From Lysobacter_F sp035645555 (lineage in GTDB: Bacteria > Pseudomonadota > Gammaproteobacteria > Xanthomonadales > Xanthomonadaceae), in assembly GCA_035645555.1 (NCBI GenBank), contig DASQMI010000069.1, positions 10,545 to 74,544 of the forward strand: DNA of 64,000 nt, written 5' to 3'. How positions within the stretch are numbered: the first letter of the stretch is position 1; the number at the start of each line of letters is the position of its first letter. The notes beneath the pieces were generated by a model. It did no database searches. It worked only from the letters and a program-made list of their open reading frames with translations, and was not told where the DNA came from. The position numbers were made by a program, and so were the translations under genes. Shown here one piece after another: positions 40,194 to 51,256 of this stretch.

Positions 40194-40271
40194 GAGCGGC
40201 TTCAGCCGCGACGGCTTCGGGTCGCGCTATTCGAGTCGTCCCCACGGATCGCGGCTGAAGCCGCTCCTTAC
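40190..40271. repeat. Inverted pair of GTAG-type REP elements between hda and murU
   Basis: The direct copy (GTAG then GAGCGGCTTCAGCCGCGA) at 40190-40211 matches the repeats near 9.4 kb, and its TAG is the hda stop codon. The inverse copy at 40249-40271 is the reverse complement with one extra T. The pair is separated by 37 bp and can fold into a long hairpin between two convergent genes, so it may act as a bidirectional terminator or mRNA end stabiliser. Confidence 0.8.
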
Positions 40272-40281
40272 GGTGCCGCTG

Positions 40282-40989
40282 CTATGGCACAGCGGTCAGG
40301 GCGCGATCGAGCGCGCTCAGGCGGTCGGGCGTGCCGACGTCGGTCCAGCGCCCGCGGTGGTGCTCGCCGGTGACCGCATCGCGCGCCATCGCCGCGACGA
40401 GCAGCGGCGCCAGCTTGAAGCGCGGCGGCGTCGCGTCCGCGCCCGGCGCATTGCCGATCACCGTGCGCCAGTGGCGCAGCACGCTCGGCCGGTAGACGCC
40501 GATCCCCGCGAACGTCAGCCGCGTGGCGCCATCGGCGCGCACGTGGCCGGTGTCGTCGAGCGCGAAATCGCCGCGCGGGTGGTGCGCGGGATTGTCGACC
40601 AGCACCAGGTGCGCCTCGCCATGCGGTTCGGCCGGCAGGCGCGCGAAGTCGTAATCGGTCCAGATGTCGCCATTGACGGCGACGAACGGCTCATCGCCCA
40701 GCCAAGGGAGCGCGTTGTGCATGCCGCCGCCGGTTTCCAGCGGCACCGGGCCTTCGTAGACGAAGTGCAGTTTCAGGCCCCAGTCGCTGCCGTCGCCCAG
40801 CACCTGCGGGAACTGCTCGGCCAGCCACGAGGTGTTCACCACCACCTCGCGCACGCCGAGCACGGCGAGCTTCTCCAGATGCCAGGCGATCAGCGGCTTG
40901 CCGCCAGCGCGCAGCAGCGGTTTCGGCGTGTGCTCGGTGAGCGGACGCATGCGCTCGCCGAGGCCGGCGGCGAACACCAGCGCCTTCAT
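40282..40989 (-). CDS. murU: N-acetylmuramate alpha-1-phosphate uridylyltransferase (MurU)
   Basis: 235 aa nucleotidyltransferase. It begins MKALVFAAGLGERMRPLTEH, with the GxGxRxxPLT loop, and has KPLLRAGGKPLIAWHLEKL and AVNGDIWTDYDF with the metal-binding aspartate. With amgK it forms the peptidoglycan recycling shunt that makes UDP-MurNAc without MurA. The ATG overlaps the amgK stop (ATGA). Confidence 0.93.
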   Translation of the reverse strand: MKALVFAAGLGERMRPLTEHTPKPLLRAGGKPLIAWHLEKLAVLGVREVVVNTSWLAEQFPQVLGDGSDWGLKLHFVYEGPVPLETGGGMHNALPWLGDEPFVAVNGDIWTDYDFARLPAEPHGEAHLVLVDNPAHHPRGDFALDDTGHVRADGATRLTFAGIGVYRPSVLRHWRTVIGNAPGADATPPRFKLAPLLVAAMARDAVTGEHHRGRWTDVGTPDRLSALDRALTAVP

Positions 40990-41996
40990 GGGTGACGTGC
41001 CAGCGCCGGGCGCACGATGCGCTCGATGAGCGCGGCCAGCGGCGCGAGCTCCGGATAGCGCGGCAGCACTGTGTCGAGATAGCCGAAGAAGCGCGGCACG
41101 TCGGCGAGGTACTTCGGCTTGCCGTCGCGGTGGCACAGACGCGCAAAGATCCCGATCACCTTCAGGTGGCGCTGCACGCCGATCCAATCGGCGTCACGGC
41201 GGAAACGCGCGCGGTCCGGCACCGGCAGCCCGGCCTCGAGCGCTCGCGCGTGGTAGCGGTCGAGCCACGCATCGACGCGCGCCTCGGGCCAGCTCACGAA
41301 CGCGTCCTTGAACAGACAGATCGGGTCGTAGGCGATCGGTCCGCACACCGCGTCCTGGAAATCGAGCACCGCCGGACCGTCGCGCGCCGGCATCAGGTTG
41401 CGCGGCATGAAGTCGCGGTGCACCAGCACGCGCGGCTGCGCCAGCGCCGCGTCGATCAGCCGGCGGTAGACAAGGTCGAGCACCTCCAGCGCCTCGCAGT
41501 CGAGCGTCAGCCCGAGGTGGCGGCCGAGGAACCACTCGTCGAACAGCCGCAGCTCGCGCGCCAGCAGCGCCTCGTCGTAGACGGGAAACCCTTCCGGACA
41601 GGCGATCGCCTGCAGCTTCAGCAGCTGGCCGACGGCGTCGTCGAACAGCGCGTCGGCGTTGCCGGCGTCGATCACCTGCAGATAGGTTTCGCTGCCGAGA
41701 TCCTCGAGCAGCAGGAAGCCGGCCTCGACGTCCTGCGCCAGCACCCGCGGCACCCGCACGCCGCCGTCGACCAGCAGCTCGCGGATGCGCAGCCACGGCC
41801 GCACGTCCTCCTTGTCCGGCGGCGAGTCCATCACGATCACGCTGCCGTGGGGCCCGCGCCCGCGCCAGTAGCTGCGGAAGCCGGCGTCCGCGGAGGCACG
41901 CTCGAGCTGCAGGTCGGGTTCGCCGGCGGCGCGGCGTGCCCAGGCGAGGCGCGCGTCGGCGCGCGCGTCCAGCGGAACGGTATCGGTGGCGGTCAT
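40986..41996 (-). CDS. amgK: N-acetylmuramate/N-acetylglucosamine kinase (AmgK)
   Basis: 336 aa aminoglycoside-phosphotransferase-like sugar kinase. VLVHRDFMPRNLM is the catalytic loop with the HxDxxxxN pattern, VLDFQDAVCGPIAYD the metal-binding segment, and FLLLEDLGSETYLQ the hinge. It phosphorylates MurNAc at the anomeric position. I start at the ATG at 41996; a GTG 12 codons upstream is possible. Divergent from cysD. Confidence 0.93.
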   Translation of the reverse strand: MTATDTVPLDARADARLAWARRAAGEPDLQLERASADAGFRSYWRGRGPHGSVIVMDSPPDKEDVRPWLRIRELLVDGGVRVPRVLAQDVEAGFLLLEDLGSETYLQVIDAGNADALFDDAVGQLLKLQAIACPEGFPVYDEALLARELRLFDEWFLGRHLGLTLDCEALEVLDLVYRRLIDAALAQPRVLVHRDFMPRNLMPARDGPAVLDFQDAVCGPIAYDPICLFKDAFVSWPEARVDAWLDRYHARALEAGLPVPDRARFRRDADWIGVQRHLKVIGIFARLCHRDGKPKYLADVPRFFGYLDTVLPRYPELAPLAALIERIVRPALARHP

Positions 41997-42089
41997 GCAG
42001 GGACGGGTAAGGAATGCGGCGGCAGTCGGCACAGCCTACCCAGTTCGTGACGCGCCCGTCATGCGACCGGAAGCGTTCGGCGGCATTTT

Positions 42090-42105
42090 GGTGCACGATT
42101 GCACC
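42090..42105. promoter_or_regulatory. Palindrome upstream of cysD
   Basis: GGTGCA-CGAT-TGCACC is a perfect 6+6 palindrome 20 bp before the cysD ATG, in the 129-bp gap between divergent amgK and cysD. It is either a regulator site or a small leader hairpin; its size and place do not identify the protein. Confidence 0.35.
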
Positions 42106-42125
42106 CCCGCTTAGCCGTCCGCCGT

Positions 42126-43031
42126 ATGCAACGCACGCTTTCCCACCTAGACCGCCTGGAAGCCGAGAGCCTGCACATCCTGCGCGAGGTGGCGGCTGGG
42201 TTCCGCAACCCGGTGATGCTGTATTCGATCGGCAAGGACAGCTCGGTGCTGCTGCACCTGTTGCTGAAGGCGTTCGCGCCTGGCAGGCCGCCGATCCCGT
42301 TGCTGCACGTCGATACCGGCTGGAAGTTCCGCGAGATGATCGCGTTCCGCGACCGGCGCGCCGCCGAAACCGGGGTGACCCTGCACGTGCATACCAATCC
42401 CGAGGGGCTGGCGCGCGGCATCAATCCGATCGAGCACGGCGCCACCGTGCACACCGACGTCATGAAGACACAGGCGCTCAAGCAGGCGCTCGACAGGTTC
42501 GGCTTCGACGCCGCGATCGGCGGTGCGCGTCGCGACGAGGAGAAGTCGCGCGCGAAGGAACGGGTGTTTTCGTTCCGCAACGCGCAGCACCGCTGGGACC
42601 CGAAGAACCAGCGTCCCGAGCTGTGGAACCTGTACAACACGCGCATCCATCGCGGCGAAAGCGTGCGCGTGTTCCCCCTGTCGAACTGGACCGAGCTGGA
42701 CGTCTGGCTCTACATCTACCGCGAGCGCATCCCGGTGCCGTCGCTGTACCTCGCCGCCGAACGCCCGGTGGTGGAGCGCGACGGCGCGCTGATCATGGTC
42801 GACGACGAGCGCTTCCCGCTGCGCGACGGCGAGACGCCGCAGCGCCGCAAGGTGCGCTTCCGCACGCTCGGCTGCTATCCGCTGACCGGCGCGATCGAGT
42901 CCGACGCCGACACGCTGGAAAAGGTGATCGCCGAGACGCTTGCGGCCACCAGCTCCGAGCGGCAGGGCCGGGTGATCGACCACGATCCGGCCGCGTCGAT
43001 GGAGAAGAAGAAGCAGGAGGGCTACTTCTGA
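42126..43031 (+). CDS. cysD: Sulfate adenylyltransferase subunit 2
   Basis: 301 aa PAPS-reductase-like ATP pyrophosphatase. It activates sulfate to APS with the CysN GTPase. [19 protein letters not shown] is the PP-loop; [40 protein letters not shown] and [20 protein letters not shown] complete the signature. The start [15 protein letters not shown] at 42126 is preferred over an upstream frame extension. It overlaps cysNC by one base (TGATG). Confidence 0.97.
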   Translation: MQRTLSHLDRLEAESLHILREVAAGFRNPVMLYSIGKDSSVLLHLLLKAFAPGRPPIPLLHVDTGWKFREMIAFRDRRAAETGVTLHVHTNPEGLARGINPIEHGATVHTDVMKTQALKQALDRFGFDAAIGGARRDEEKSRAKERVFSFRNAQHRWDPKNQRPELWNLYNTRIHRGESVRVFPLSNWTELDVWLYIYRERIPVPSLYLAAERPVVERDGALIMVDDERFPLRDGETPQRRKVRFRTLGCYPLTGAIESDADTLEKVIAETLAATSSERQGRVIDHDPAASMEKKKQEGYF

Positions 43032-44914
43032 TGAGCGGGCTGTCCTCCGTACCGGCGGCCGTCGCCGCTTCGCTTGCCGAGCACGAGCGCCGCGAGCGCC
43101 TGCGCTTCATCACCTGCGGCAGCGTCGACGACGGCAAGAGCACGCTGATCGGCCGCCTGCTGCACGACAGCCGCCGCCTGTTCGACGACCAGCTGGCCGC
43201 GCTCGAACGCGACAGCCGCCGTCACGGCACCCAGGGCGACAACATCGACTACGCGTTGCTGGTCGACGGGCTGGAAGCCGAGCGCGAGCAGGGCATCACC
43301 ATCGACGTCGCCTACCGTTTCTTCCACACCGACCGGCGCGCGTTCATCGTCGCCGACTGCCCGGGCCACGAGCAGTACACCCGCAACATGGCGACTGGCG
43401 CCTCGACCGCGGATCTCGCCGTGGTGCTGGTCGACGCGCGCAAGGGCGTGCTGCCGCAGACCCGCCGGCACAGCTACATCTGCGCGCTGTTCGGCATCCG
43501 CCACGTGGTGCTCGCGGTCAACAAGATGGACTGCGTGGGCTACGACCGCGCGGTGTTCGATGCCATCGTCGGCGACTACCGCCAACTCGCTGCGCAGCTC
43601 GGCATTCCGCACGTGCAGGCGATCCCGATCTCGGCGCTGCACGGGGACAACCTGCTGCGTCGCTCGGAGGCAACGCCGTGGTACACCGGGCCGGCGCTGC
43701 TGGAGCACCTGGAAACGGTGCGGATCGAGCGCGACGGCGATGCGCGTGGCTTCCGCCTGCCGGTCCAATGGGTCAATCGGCCGAACCAGGATTTCCGCGG
43801 CTTCGCCGGCACGCTGGTGGCAGGGGCGGCGCGGGTCGGCCAGCCGGTGGCGGTGCTGCCGTCGGGGCGTCGCACCGCGATCGCGCGCATCCTCGGCGCC
43901 GACGGCGAGCGTACGGACGCCGCACCGGGCGAGGCGGTCACGCTGGTGCTGGCCGACGAGACCGACGCCAGCCGCGGCGACGTCATCGCCGCCGCCGATG
44001 ATGCGCCCGAAGTCGCCGACCAGTTCGCCGCGCACCTGCTCTGGCTCGATGCGCACGCACTGATGCCGGGGCGTTCGTACTGGCTGCGCCAGGGCACGCT
44101 GACCGCGTCGGCCACGGTCACCGAGATCCGCCACAAGGTCGACGTCAATACGCAGGCCGAGCTCGCCGCCGACGTGCTTGCGCTGAACGAGATCGGTGCG
44201 GTGCACCTGGCGCTCGACCGTGCGGTCGCGTTCGAGCCGTACGCGGTCTCGCGCGAACTCGGCGGCTTCATCCTGATCGACCGCCAGAGCAACGCCACGG
44301 TCGGCGCCGGCACGCTGGACTTCGCGCTGCGGCGCGCGCACAACCTGCACTGGCAGCACATCGACATCGACAAGGCGGCGCGCGCGCGGATCAAGGGCCA
44401 GAGCCCGCGCTGCGTGTGGTTCACCGGTCTGTCCGGTGCGGGCAAGTCGACCATCGCCAATGCGGTCGACCGTCGCCTGCACGCGATGGGCTTCCATACG
44501 TTCGTGCTGGACGGCGACAACGTGCGCCACGGACTCAACCGCGACCTCGGCTTCACCGAGGCCGACCGCGTCGAGAACATCCGCCGCGTCGCCGAGGTTG
44601 CCAAGCTGATGACCGACGCCGGGTTGATCGTGCTGGTCAGCTTCATCTCGCCGTTCCGCGCCGAGCGGCGCATGGCGCGTGAGCTGTTCGCGCCCGGCGA
44701 GTTCGTCGAGGTGTTCGTCGACACGCCGCTGCAGGTGGCCGAGCGGCGCGACGTCAAGGGCCTTTACGCGAAGGCGCGCGCCGGCCTGATCCCCAACTTC
44801 ACCGGCATCAACTCGCCCTACGAGCCGCCGCAGGCCGCCGAGCTGGTGCTGGACACCACCGCGACCGATGTCGAGGCGTTGGCGCAGCGGGTGATCGACT
44901 ACCTGACCCGCTGA
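43031..44914 (+). CDS. cysNC: Bifunctional sulfate adenylyltransferase subunit 1 / adenylylsulfate kinase
   Basis: 627 aa fusion. Residues about 25-440 are the CysN GTPase, with [30 protein letters not shown] and [13 protein letters not shown]; residues about 455-627 are APS kinase CysC, with P-loop GLSGAGKST near 465, [16 protein letters not shown] and [13 protein letters not shown]. The fusion produces PAPS directly from sulfate with CysD. Stop at 44914 is followed by a weak terminator and convergent hybrid kinase gene. Confidence 0.97.
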   Translation: MSGLSSVPAAVAASLAEHERRERLRFITCGSVDDGKSTLIGRLLHDSRRLFDDQLAALERDSRRHGTQGDNIDYALLVDGLEAEREQGITIDVAYRFFHTDRRAFIVADCPGHEQYTRNMATGASTADLAVVLVDARKGVLPQTRRHSYICALFGIRHVVLAVNKMDCVGYDRAVFDAIVGDYRQLAAQLGIPHVQAIPISALHGDNLLRRSEATPWYTGPALLEHLETVRIERDGDARGFRLPVQWVNRPNQDFRGFAGTLVAGAARVGQPVAVLPSGRRTAIARILGADGERTDAAPGEAVTLVLADETDASRGDVIAAADDAPEVADQFAAHLLWLDAHALMPGRSYWLRQGTLTASATVTEIRHKVDVNTQAELAADVLALNEIGAVHLALDRAVAFEPYAVSRELGGFILIDRQSNATVGAGTLDFALRRAHNLHWQHIDIDKAARARIKGQSPRCVWFTGLSGAGKSTIANAVDRRLHAMGFHTFVLDGDNVRHGLNRDLGFTEADRVENIRRVAEVAKLMTDAGLIVLVSFISPFRAERRMARELFAPGEFVEVFVDTPLQVAERRDVKGLYAKARAGLIPNFTGINSPYEPPQAAELVLDTTATDVEALAQRVIDYLTR

Positions 44915-44928
44915 GCACGTTTCGGTGT

Positions 44929-44952
44929 CGCGGAGCAGCCGCGCCCGCTTTT
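44929..44952 (+). terminator. Weak terminator-like hairpin after cysNC
   Basis: CGCGG-AGCAG-CCGCG followed five bases later by a TTTT run, 15 bp after the cysNC stop. The stem is short and the T run offset, so the call is tentative. Confidence 0.35.
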
Positions 44953-44961
44953 CGACGGATG

Positions 44962-47541
44962 CTAGGGCGACGCGCCCGTCCGCGGCTGGGTGCTGGTCGC
45001 CAGAAGGGCGGACAGCGCGCCCGCGTCGACCGGCTTGACGAGGTGATGGTCGAAGCCGGCTTCCGCGGTGCGTTGGCGATCGCCGTCCTGACCGTAGCCG
45101 GACACCGCGATGAGCGTGGGGTCGGCTGCCTTCAGGTTCCGGCGCAGCTCACACGCCAGTTCGTTGCCGTCCATGCCTGGCAGGCCGATATCGAGCAGGC
45201 AGGCGTCCGGTTTTTCGGCGATGGCACGCTCGAGCCCCTGATGCGCGCTGTGCTCGACCAGGGCCGTGTGGCCTAGCGCTTCGACCAGCATTCCGAGCGT
45301 GGCCGCTGCGTCCTCGTTGTCGTCGACGATCAGCACGCGCAGCGGCTTCGTGGCGGGTTGCACGCCGTCTGTTTTCCGCGGCGGGGGGAGCCGGTCGGTC
45401 CGCAGCCGCGGCAGGCGGACCACGAACTCGCTGCCGGCGTTGGCGCCGCGGCTGCTGGCCCGCACCGAGCCTTCGTGGAGTTCGACCAGGCGCTTCACCA
45501 ACGCCAGCCCGATTCCCAGGCCGCCCTGCGTACGGTCCGACGTCCGGTCGGCCTGCGCGAACAGCTCGAACGCCCGCTCGGCGACATCGGCCGACATCCC
45601 GATGCCGTCGTCGGCGACAGTGACGAGGACGCACTCCTCGTCGACTTCGACCGCGACGTCGATCAGGCCGCCGTCCGGGGTGTATTTGGCGGCGTTGTTC
45701 AGAAGGTTCGCCAGCACCTGGACAAGCCGCTTCTGGTCACCCGATACATGGGCATCGCTCGGTGTGAGCTGGACCGTCAGGCGATGACGGCGCGCTTCCA
45801 GCATCGGGCGCACCTGCTCCAGCGCGTCCACGAGCACGTTCTTGAGGTCGAGATTGCGCTTCTCGAGGCTGACGAGCCCTCGGGTTACGCGCGACACGTC
45901 GAGGAGATCGTCCACGAGGCTGGTCATGTGCTTGACCTGCCGCGCGATGATGGCGCTGGCCGTCTTCACGCGCTCGACGTCGGCGGGGGCCATCGAGAGG
46001 ATGTCCGCCGCCGCGCGGATCGGCGCCAGCGGGTTGCGTAGCTCGTGCGCCAGCATCGCCAGGAACTGGTCTTTCCGCTCATCGGCCGCTTTGAGGGCGA
46101 TTTCCGCCCGCACGCGTTCCACCGCCGTCCAGACCCGGTCGGCCGCATCCTTTAGCAGGTCAAGCTCGGTCGCCGACCACGCCCTCGGGGTGGAGGTGTT
46201 GACGAACAGGCATGCGATGGTCGCGCCGTCGCGCGTCAGCGGCACCGCCACGGCCGCGCGTATCTGCAGCGACTCAAAGGTGGGCCAGGTTTCCGGGCCG
46301 GCCGTGCGCGGGTCGCGCGACAGGTCGTTGGACACCCATAGCGCACCGCTTGCGATCGAATCGAAATTCGCCGCTCCGAAGCGGGCGGACGGATACGTGC
46401 CGGTCAGCTCGGCCACGGTGCCGTCGACGTAATTCGAGTGATAGGTGACCTTCTTCTGCTCGCGGTCGTAATCGCCGTACACCACGCGGTTGGCATTGAA
46501 GTGCCGGCCGATCAGTTCGGCCGATTGCCGGAAGATCTCGCCGGGCTCGCGCAGCGCGCGCAGGCGATCGGCCAACTGCAGCTGGAACGCGTTGGTCTGC
46601 CGGGCCTGCGCGAGTTCCTCGACCTTCTCCGCGAGCGCGCGCCGCGCCATGTAGCCTTCGGTGACGTCGTTGCCCTGGTTGAAGATCCCGATGACGCGCC
46701 CATCGTCGCCGAAGATCGGCTGGTAGAGGAGATCGACGTAACGCTCGGTCAGCGGCCCCGTCGGGTCGCGCTGGATCCGCACCTGACGCTCGGTGAAAAC
46801 GAGCGGCTTTCCGGTCTCGAACACCTGGTCGAGGATCTCCTCGAACCCCTGTCCGGCGACCTCGGGCAGGGCCTCCATCACCGGCCGGCCGATGATGTCG
46901 CGGTGGCCCACCAGCTGGTAGTAGGCCCGGTTGACCATCTCGAACACGTGGTCCTTGCCCATGAGGACGGCGATGAAACCGGGCGCCTGGTCGAACAGAG
47001 TCTGCAGCTGGTTGCGCTCGACGTTGAGGATCCGGGTAATCGCTTCGTGCAACTGCGGCCGGTCCAGTTCGGTCACATCCGGGACCGCGTTGGCGGCATC
47101 CTTGAGGAAATAGCGCTTCGTCACCGGATCGAACCGGTACAGATCGGTCACGTCGATCGCGTTCTGGCAGACGAACAGCACGTTGCCGTGTTCGTCGAGC
47201 ACCGGCGTATGCACCGCACTCCAGTAGCGCTCGTCGAACACCCGGCCCTCGGGCGTGTCGCGCGGCACGGCGTACCGCAGCAGGGGACTGGTGTGCGGCT
47301 TCCCGGTCGAGATCGCGAGGTCGATCGACAGGCGGACTTCGCCGAGATTGGTGGACTCAGGATTGTCGGGATCGAGTGGGAACGCCTCGAAGATGTGCTT
47401 GCCGACGATGTCCTCCGCGGTGCGCCCGGTCGCGGCGAGATACGCGCGGTTGGCGGCGATCAGCGTGTAGTCCGTCCCGATCAGCAGAAAGGGGTACGGC
47501 GCGACTTCGAACAGTGCGGCAAAGTCGGGACTCTCGGGCAT
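44962..47541 (-). CDS. Soluble PAS-PAS-GAF hybrid histidine kinase with receiver domain
   Basis: 859 aa without a signal peptide or membrane helix, so cytoplasmic. Parts: PAS 1 about 8-130 (LFEVAPYPFLLIGTDYTLIA), PAS 2 about 180-300 (LFDQAPGFIAVLMGKDHVFE), GAF about 330-480 (NANRVVYGDYDREQKKV), HisKA with His499 in AMLAHELRNPLAPIRAAAD, HATPase (VLANLLNNAAKYTPDGG, GGLGIGLALVKRL), and a receiver with Asp784 in CLLDIGLPGMDGNE. No DNA-binding output is attached. Codon usage looks less GC-extreme than in neighbours. It is a lone gene, convergent with cysNC and preceded by a structured 240-bp gap. Confidence 0.93.
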   Translation of the reverse strand: MPESPDFAALFEVAPYPFLLIGTDYTLIAANRAYLAATGRTAEDIVGKHIFEAFPLDPDNPESTNLGEVRLSIDLAISTGKPHTSPLLRYAVPRDTPEGRVFDERYWSAVHTPVLDEHGNVLFVCQNAIDVTDLYRFDPVTKRYFLKDAANAVPDVTELDRPQLHEAITRILNVERNQLQTLFDQAPGFIAVLMGKDHVFEMVNRAYYQLVGHRDIIGRPVMEALPEVAGQGFEEILDQVFETGKPLVFTERQVRIQRDPTGPLTERYVDLLYQPIFGDDGRVIGIFNQGNDVTEGYMARRALAEKVEELAQARQTNAFQLQLADRLRALREPGEIFRQSAELIGRHFNANRVVYGDYDREQKKVTYHSNYVDGTVAELTGTYPSARFGAANFDSIASGALWVSNDLSRDPRTAGPETWPTFESLQIRAAVAVPLTRDGATIACLFVNTSTPRAWSATELDLLKDAADRVWTAVERVRAEIALKAADERKDQFLAMLAHELRNPLAPIRAAADILSMAPADVERVKTASAIIARQVKHMTSLVDDLLDVSRVTRGLVSLEKRNLDLKNVLVDALEQVRPMLEARRHRLTVQLTPSDAHVSGDQKRLVQVLANLLNNAAKYTPDGGLIDVAVEVDEECVLVTVADDGIGMSADVAERAFELFAQADRTSDRTQGGLGIGLALVKRLVELHEGSVRASSRGANAGSEFVVRLPRLRTDRLPPPRKTDGVQPATKPLRVLIVDDNEDAAATLGMLVEALGHTALVEHSAHQGLERAIAEKPDACLLDIGLPGMDGNELACELRRNLKAADPTLIAVSGYGQDGDRQRTAEAGFDHHLVKPVDAGALSALLATSTQPRTGASP

Positions 47542-47781
47542 GCCTGGCTTTCGGTCTGCTGGGCACTCCCGTTGGATTCATGCGTTTCGCATGTGCCGCC
47601 GGGAGCTCGCCGGACCAGCTTGAGCGGCGCCGGAAGACCCGCGCGTGAAAATGGCATCGCCATGTGCCGCCAATGTGCCGGCGGTCACCGTCTTTCACGC
47701 CCGCCCGGGTGGCGGACTCCCGGTGAGTCGGGAGTCGCCGCCGGGCGAGCGTGCCGTCGCCCCTGCGTCGCAGGGCGCCGT
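47542..47781. other. Structured intergenic region between hybrid kinase and M20 peptidase genes
   Basis: No convincing gene is present in this 240-bp gap. It holds a long imperfect hairpin at 47702-47747 (arms CGCCCGG..GGCG..ACTCCCG, loop GTGAGT), an 8-bp inverted pair GCGTGAAA (47643-47650) and TTTCACGC (47693-47700), three direct copies of ATGTGCCG (47591, 47662, 47673) and a perfect CCCTGCG-T-CGCAGGG palindrome at 47761-47775 just after the peptidase stop. The last is a plausible peptidase terminator stem; the large hairpin may be a regulatory leader of the kinase gene. Confidence 0.5.
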
Positions 47782-49272
<1,491 letters not shown>

Positions 49273-49458
49273 GCGGCGAAGCCTCGGCGGTCGGGCGTTC
49301 CAGTCTACCCGGTCGGACTTTTCCCAAGCTGCGCCGTGGCTCGTTCCGGCCGAAAAACAGCGTTGCTGCGCTGGGCCGCGGCGACGCCGCTACGCACACT
49401 GTGCCTGCCGGCCGCACCCGCCGGGAAGGGAAGCCAACACCGACCAAGGAGAACCCGC

Positions 49459-49785
49459 ATGAACACGATCAAGTCGCTGCTGCTGTCCATCGCGCTCGCT
49501 TCGCTGTCGTTCGCCGCGCTGGCGGCCGAGAAGGTCAACATCAATACCGCCGATGCCGCCACTATCGACCGCGTGCTGCTCAACATCGGCCCCGCCAAGG
49601 CGCAGGCGATCGTCGCCCACCGCAAGGCCCACGGTCCGTTCCGCAGCCTGGAGCAGCTGGCGATGGTGAAGGGTGTCGGCCTGAAGACGGTCGAGAAGAA
49701 CCGCGACCGCATCGTGCTCGGCGCGGCGCCGGCCGCGCGCAGGCCGGCCACCGCCGCCGCTCCGGCGCGTCCGGCCCGGCGCTGA
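49459..49785 (+). CDS. ComEA-like helix-hairpin-helix DNA-binding protein
   Basis: 108 aa. Signal peptide at 1-22 (LLLSIALASLSFAALAA), then the helix-hairpin-helix pair: VNINTADAATIDRVLLNIGP and FRSLEQLAMVKGVGLKTVEK. A basic, alanine- and proline-rich tail follows. It should be a periplasmic DNA-binding protein acting in natural transformation. The ATG is preceded by AAGGAG. Confidence 0.92.
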   Translation: MNTIKSLLLSIALASLSFAALAAEKVNINTADAATIDRVLLNIGPAKAQAIVAHRKAHGPFRSLEQLAMVKGVGLKTVEKNRDRIVLGAAPAARRPATAAAPARPARR

Positions 49786-49933
49786 GCGATCACGGCATCG
49801 CGCACGGACGCGCGGCCGGAGCACGGGGCGACCCGGACAAGGACGTGGCCGCCCGGCTGCAGGGATGCGGCCGGGCGGCAGTGCCCTCGGCGTGCGGCGT
49901 AGACTGACGGCAGATCGCACATCCGGTGTCCGC

Positions 49934-50527
49934 GTGCCGTCCGAGCTTCGATCCAGCGTCATTCCCGCCCACGAATACCGCCGCGAGCGCTGGCGCAACC
50001 AGCGTGGCTGGACGCGCGAGATCGCGCGCTGGCCGGAGCAGGGCGACTGGGACTGGCGGCTGTCCATCGCCGAGGTCGAAGCGCCGGCGCCGTTCTCGCG
50101 ATTCGACGGCGTCGAACGCGAACTCGTGCTGCTGGCCGGCAACGGCCTGCGCCTGCGCTTCGACGACGGCGAGACGCACGAGCTGCTGCCGCCGCACGGC
50201 CGGCTGCGCTTCGCCGGCGAACGCGCACTCGAGGGCGAGCCGCTCGACGGGCTCACCCACGATTTCAACCTGATGTGGCGGCGCGAACGCATCGACGCGC
50301 GCCTGTGGCACCGCCCGCTGGTCGGGCCGATGGTGATCTTCGTCGAGCCCGGCAGCTGCTGGACAGTGCACCTGATCGCGGGCCACGCCGCGTTCGCCGA
50401 CGGCACGCCTCTGCCTGCGCTCGGCATTGGCGACACCGCGCTGCTCGCCGCGGGTGCGGAGCGCGCGCGCTTCGTGCTCGACGGCGGCGGCGAGGCGCTG
50501 CTGATCGAATTGGCGCCGCGCGCGTAG
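49934..50527 (+). CDS. HutD/Ves family protein
   Basis: 197 aa cupin-like protein. SSVIPAHEYRRERWRNQRGWTREIARWP, DWDWRLSIAEVEAPAPFSRFDGVERELVLL and GRLRFAGERALEGEPLDGLTHDFNLMWRR match the HutD family found near histidine utilisation genes. No hut genes are here, and the function is not known. The GTG at 49934 is a likely but uncertain start; an in-frame ATG at 49865 is the alternative. Confidence 0.85.
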   Translation: MPSELRSSVIPAHEYRRERWRNQRGWTREIARWPEQGDWDWRLSIAEVEAPAPFSRFDGVERELVLLAGNGLRLRFDDGETHELLPPHGRLRFAGERALEGEPLDGLTHDFNLMWRRERIDARLWHRPLVGPMVIFVEPGSCWTVHLIAGHAAFADGTPLPALGIGDTALLAAGAERARFVLDGGGEALLIELAPRA

Positions 50528-50544
50528 CCCGCCCGCGATCGGTG

Positions 50545-51207
50545 CTAGGCCAGCGCCGGTCCGAGCACCGCTGCCAGCACCAGCACCGACAGCGCGAGCA
50601 CACTGAGCGCCATCTGCAGTGGCGTGCGGCCGCGCGCCCACATCCAGATGCCGGACAGGCCGAGCAGCAGCATGCCGAGCGCGAAACTGTCGGCGAGCAG
50701 CAGCCACGCGGCGCCTCCGCCGACGCCCTTGTGCAGGCGATTCAGCGCGGCCAGCAGCGTGTGCCCGGTCCGCTTGAGATCGGCGGTGGCGTTGCCGGGC
50801 ACGTACTCCACCGACCATGCGTCCGCGGCGGTGCCGCCGCTCAGCGTCCAGCGCGGCGGCTGGTCCACCGCCTTGTCGCCCACGAGCCCGCGCTCCGGCT
50901 TGGACGTGCGCAGCACCTGCGGGGCGAGCCCATGCGCGGTCCGAAGCCATGCCGACAACGCTTCGGGAGTCGCGCGCGCCTCGTGCGGGATCCGCAGCGT
51001 CACCCGGCCGCGCTCGGCGCTGTCGCCCTGCGGCCAGGCGTCGTCGCCGAAGCGGTGGTTCATCACCAGTCCGGTGAAGCCGTACAGGATCGCGGCGAGC
51101 GCGCCCCAGGCGCCGATCCACAGGTGCAACTGGCGGACCCAGCGGTAGGCGAGCGCCGAGGTGCGGCTGCGCGCGGCCGGTGCGGAAGCGGAGATGGCGG
51201 AATTCAC
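50545..51207 (-). CDS. PepSY-associated membrane protein
   Basis: 220 aa. One N-terminal helix (LHLWIGAWGALAAILYGFTGLVMNH), a PepSY-like periplasmic part (TWLRTAHGLAPQVL), and two C-terminal helices (LLADSFALGMLLLGLSGIWMWARG, VLALSVLVLAAVL). Such proteins sit next to TonB-dependent siderophore receptors and are thought to help reduce or release iron. It lies 49 bp downstream of the receptor in the same direction. Confidence 0.87.
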   Translation of the reverse strand: MNSAISASAPAARSRTSALAYRWVRQLHLWIGAWGALAAILYGFTGLVMNHRFGDDAWPQGDSAERGRVTLRIPHEARATPEALSAWLRTAHGLAPQVLRTSKPERGLVGDKAVDQPPRWTLSGGTAADAWSVEYVPGNATADLKRTGHTLLAALNRLHKGVGGGAAWLLLADSFALGMLLLGLSGIWMWARGRTPLQMALSVLALSVLVLAAVLGPALA

Positions 51208-51256
51208 GGCGGATCCCTCGTGCGCCGGGCGCGGACCGCAGTCCGCACCCGGCGGC

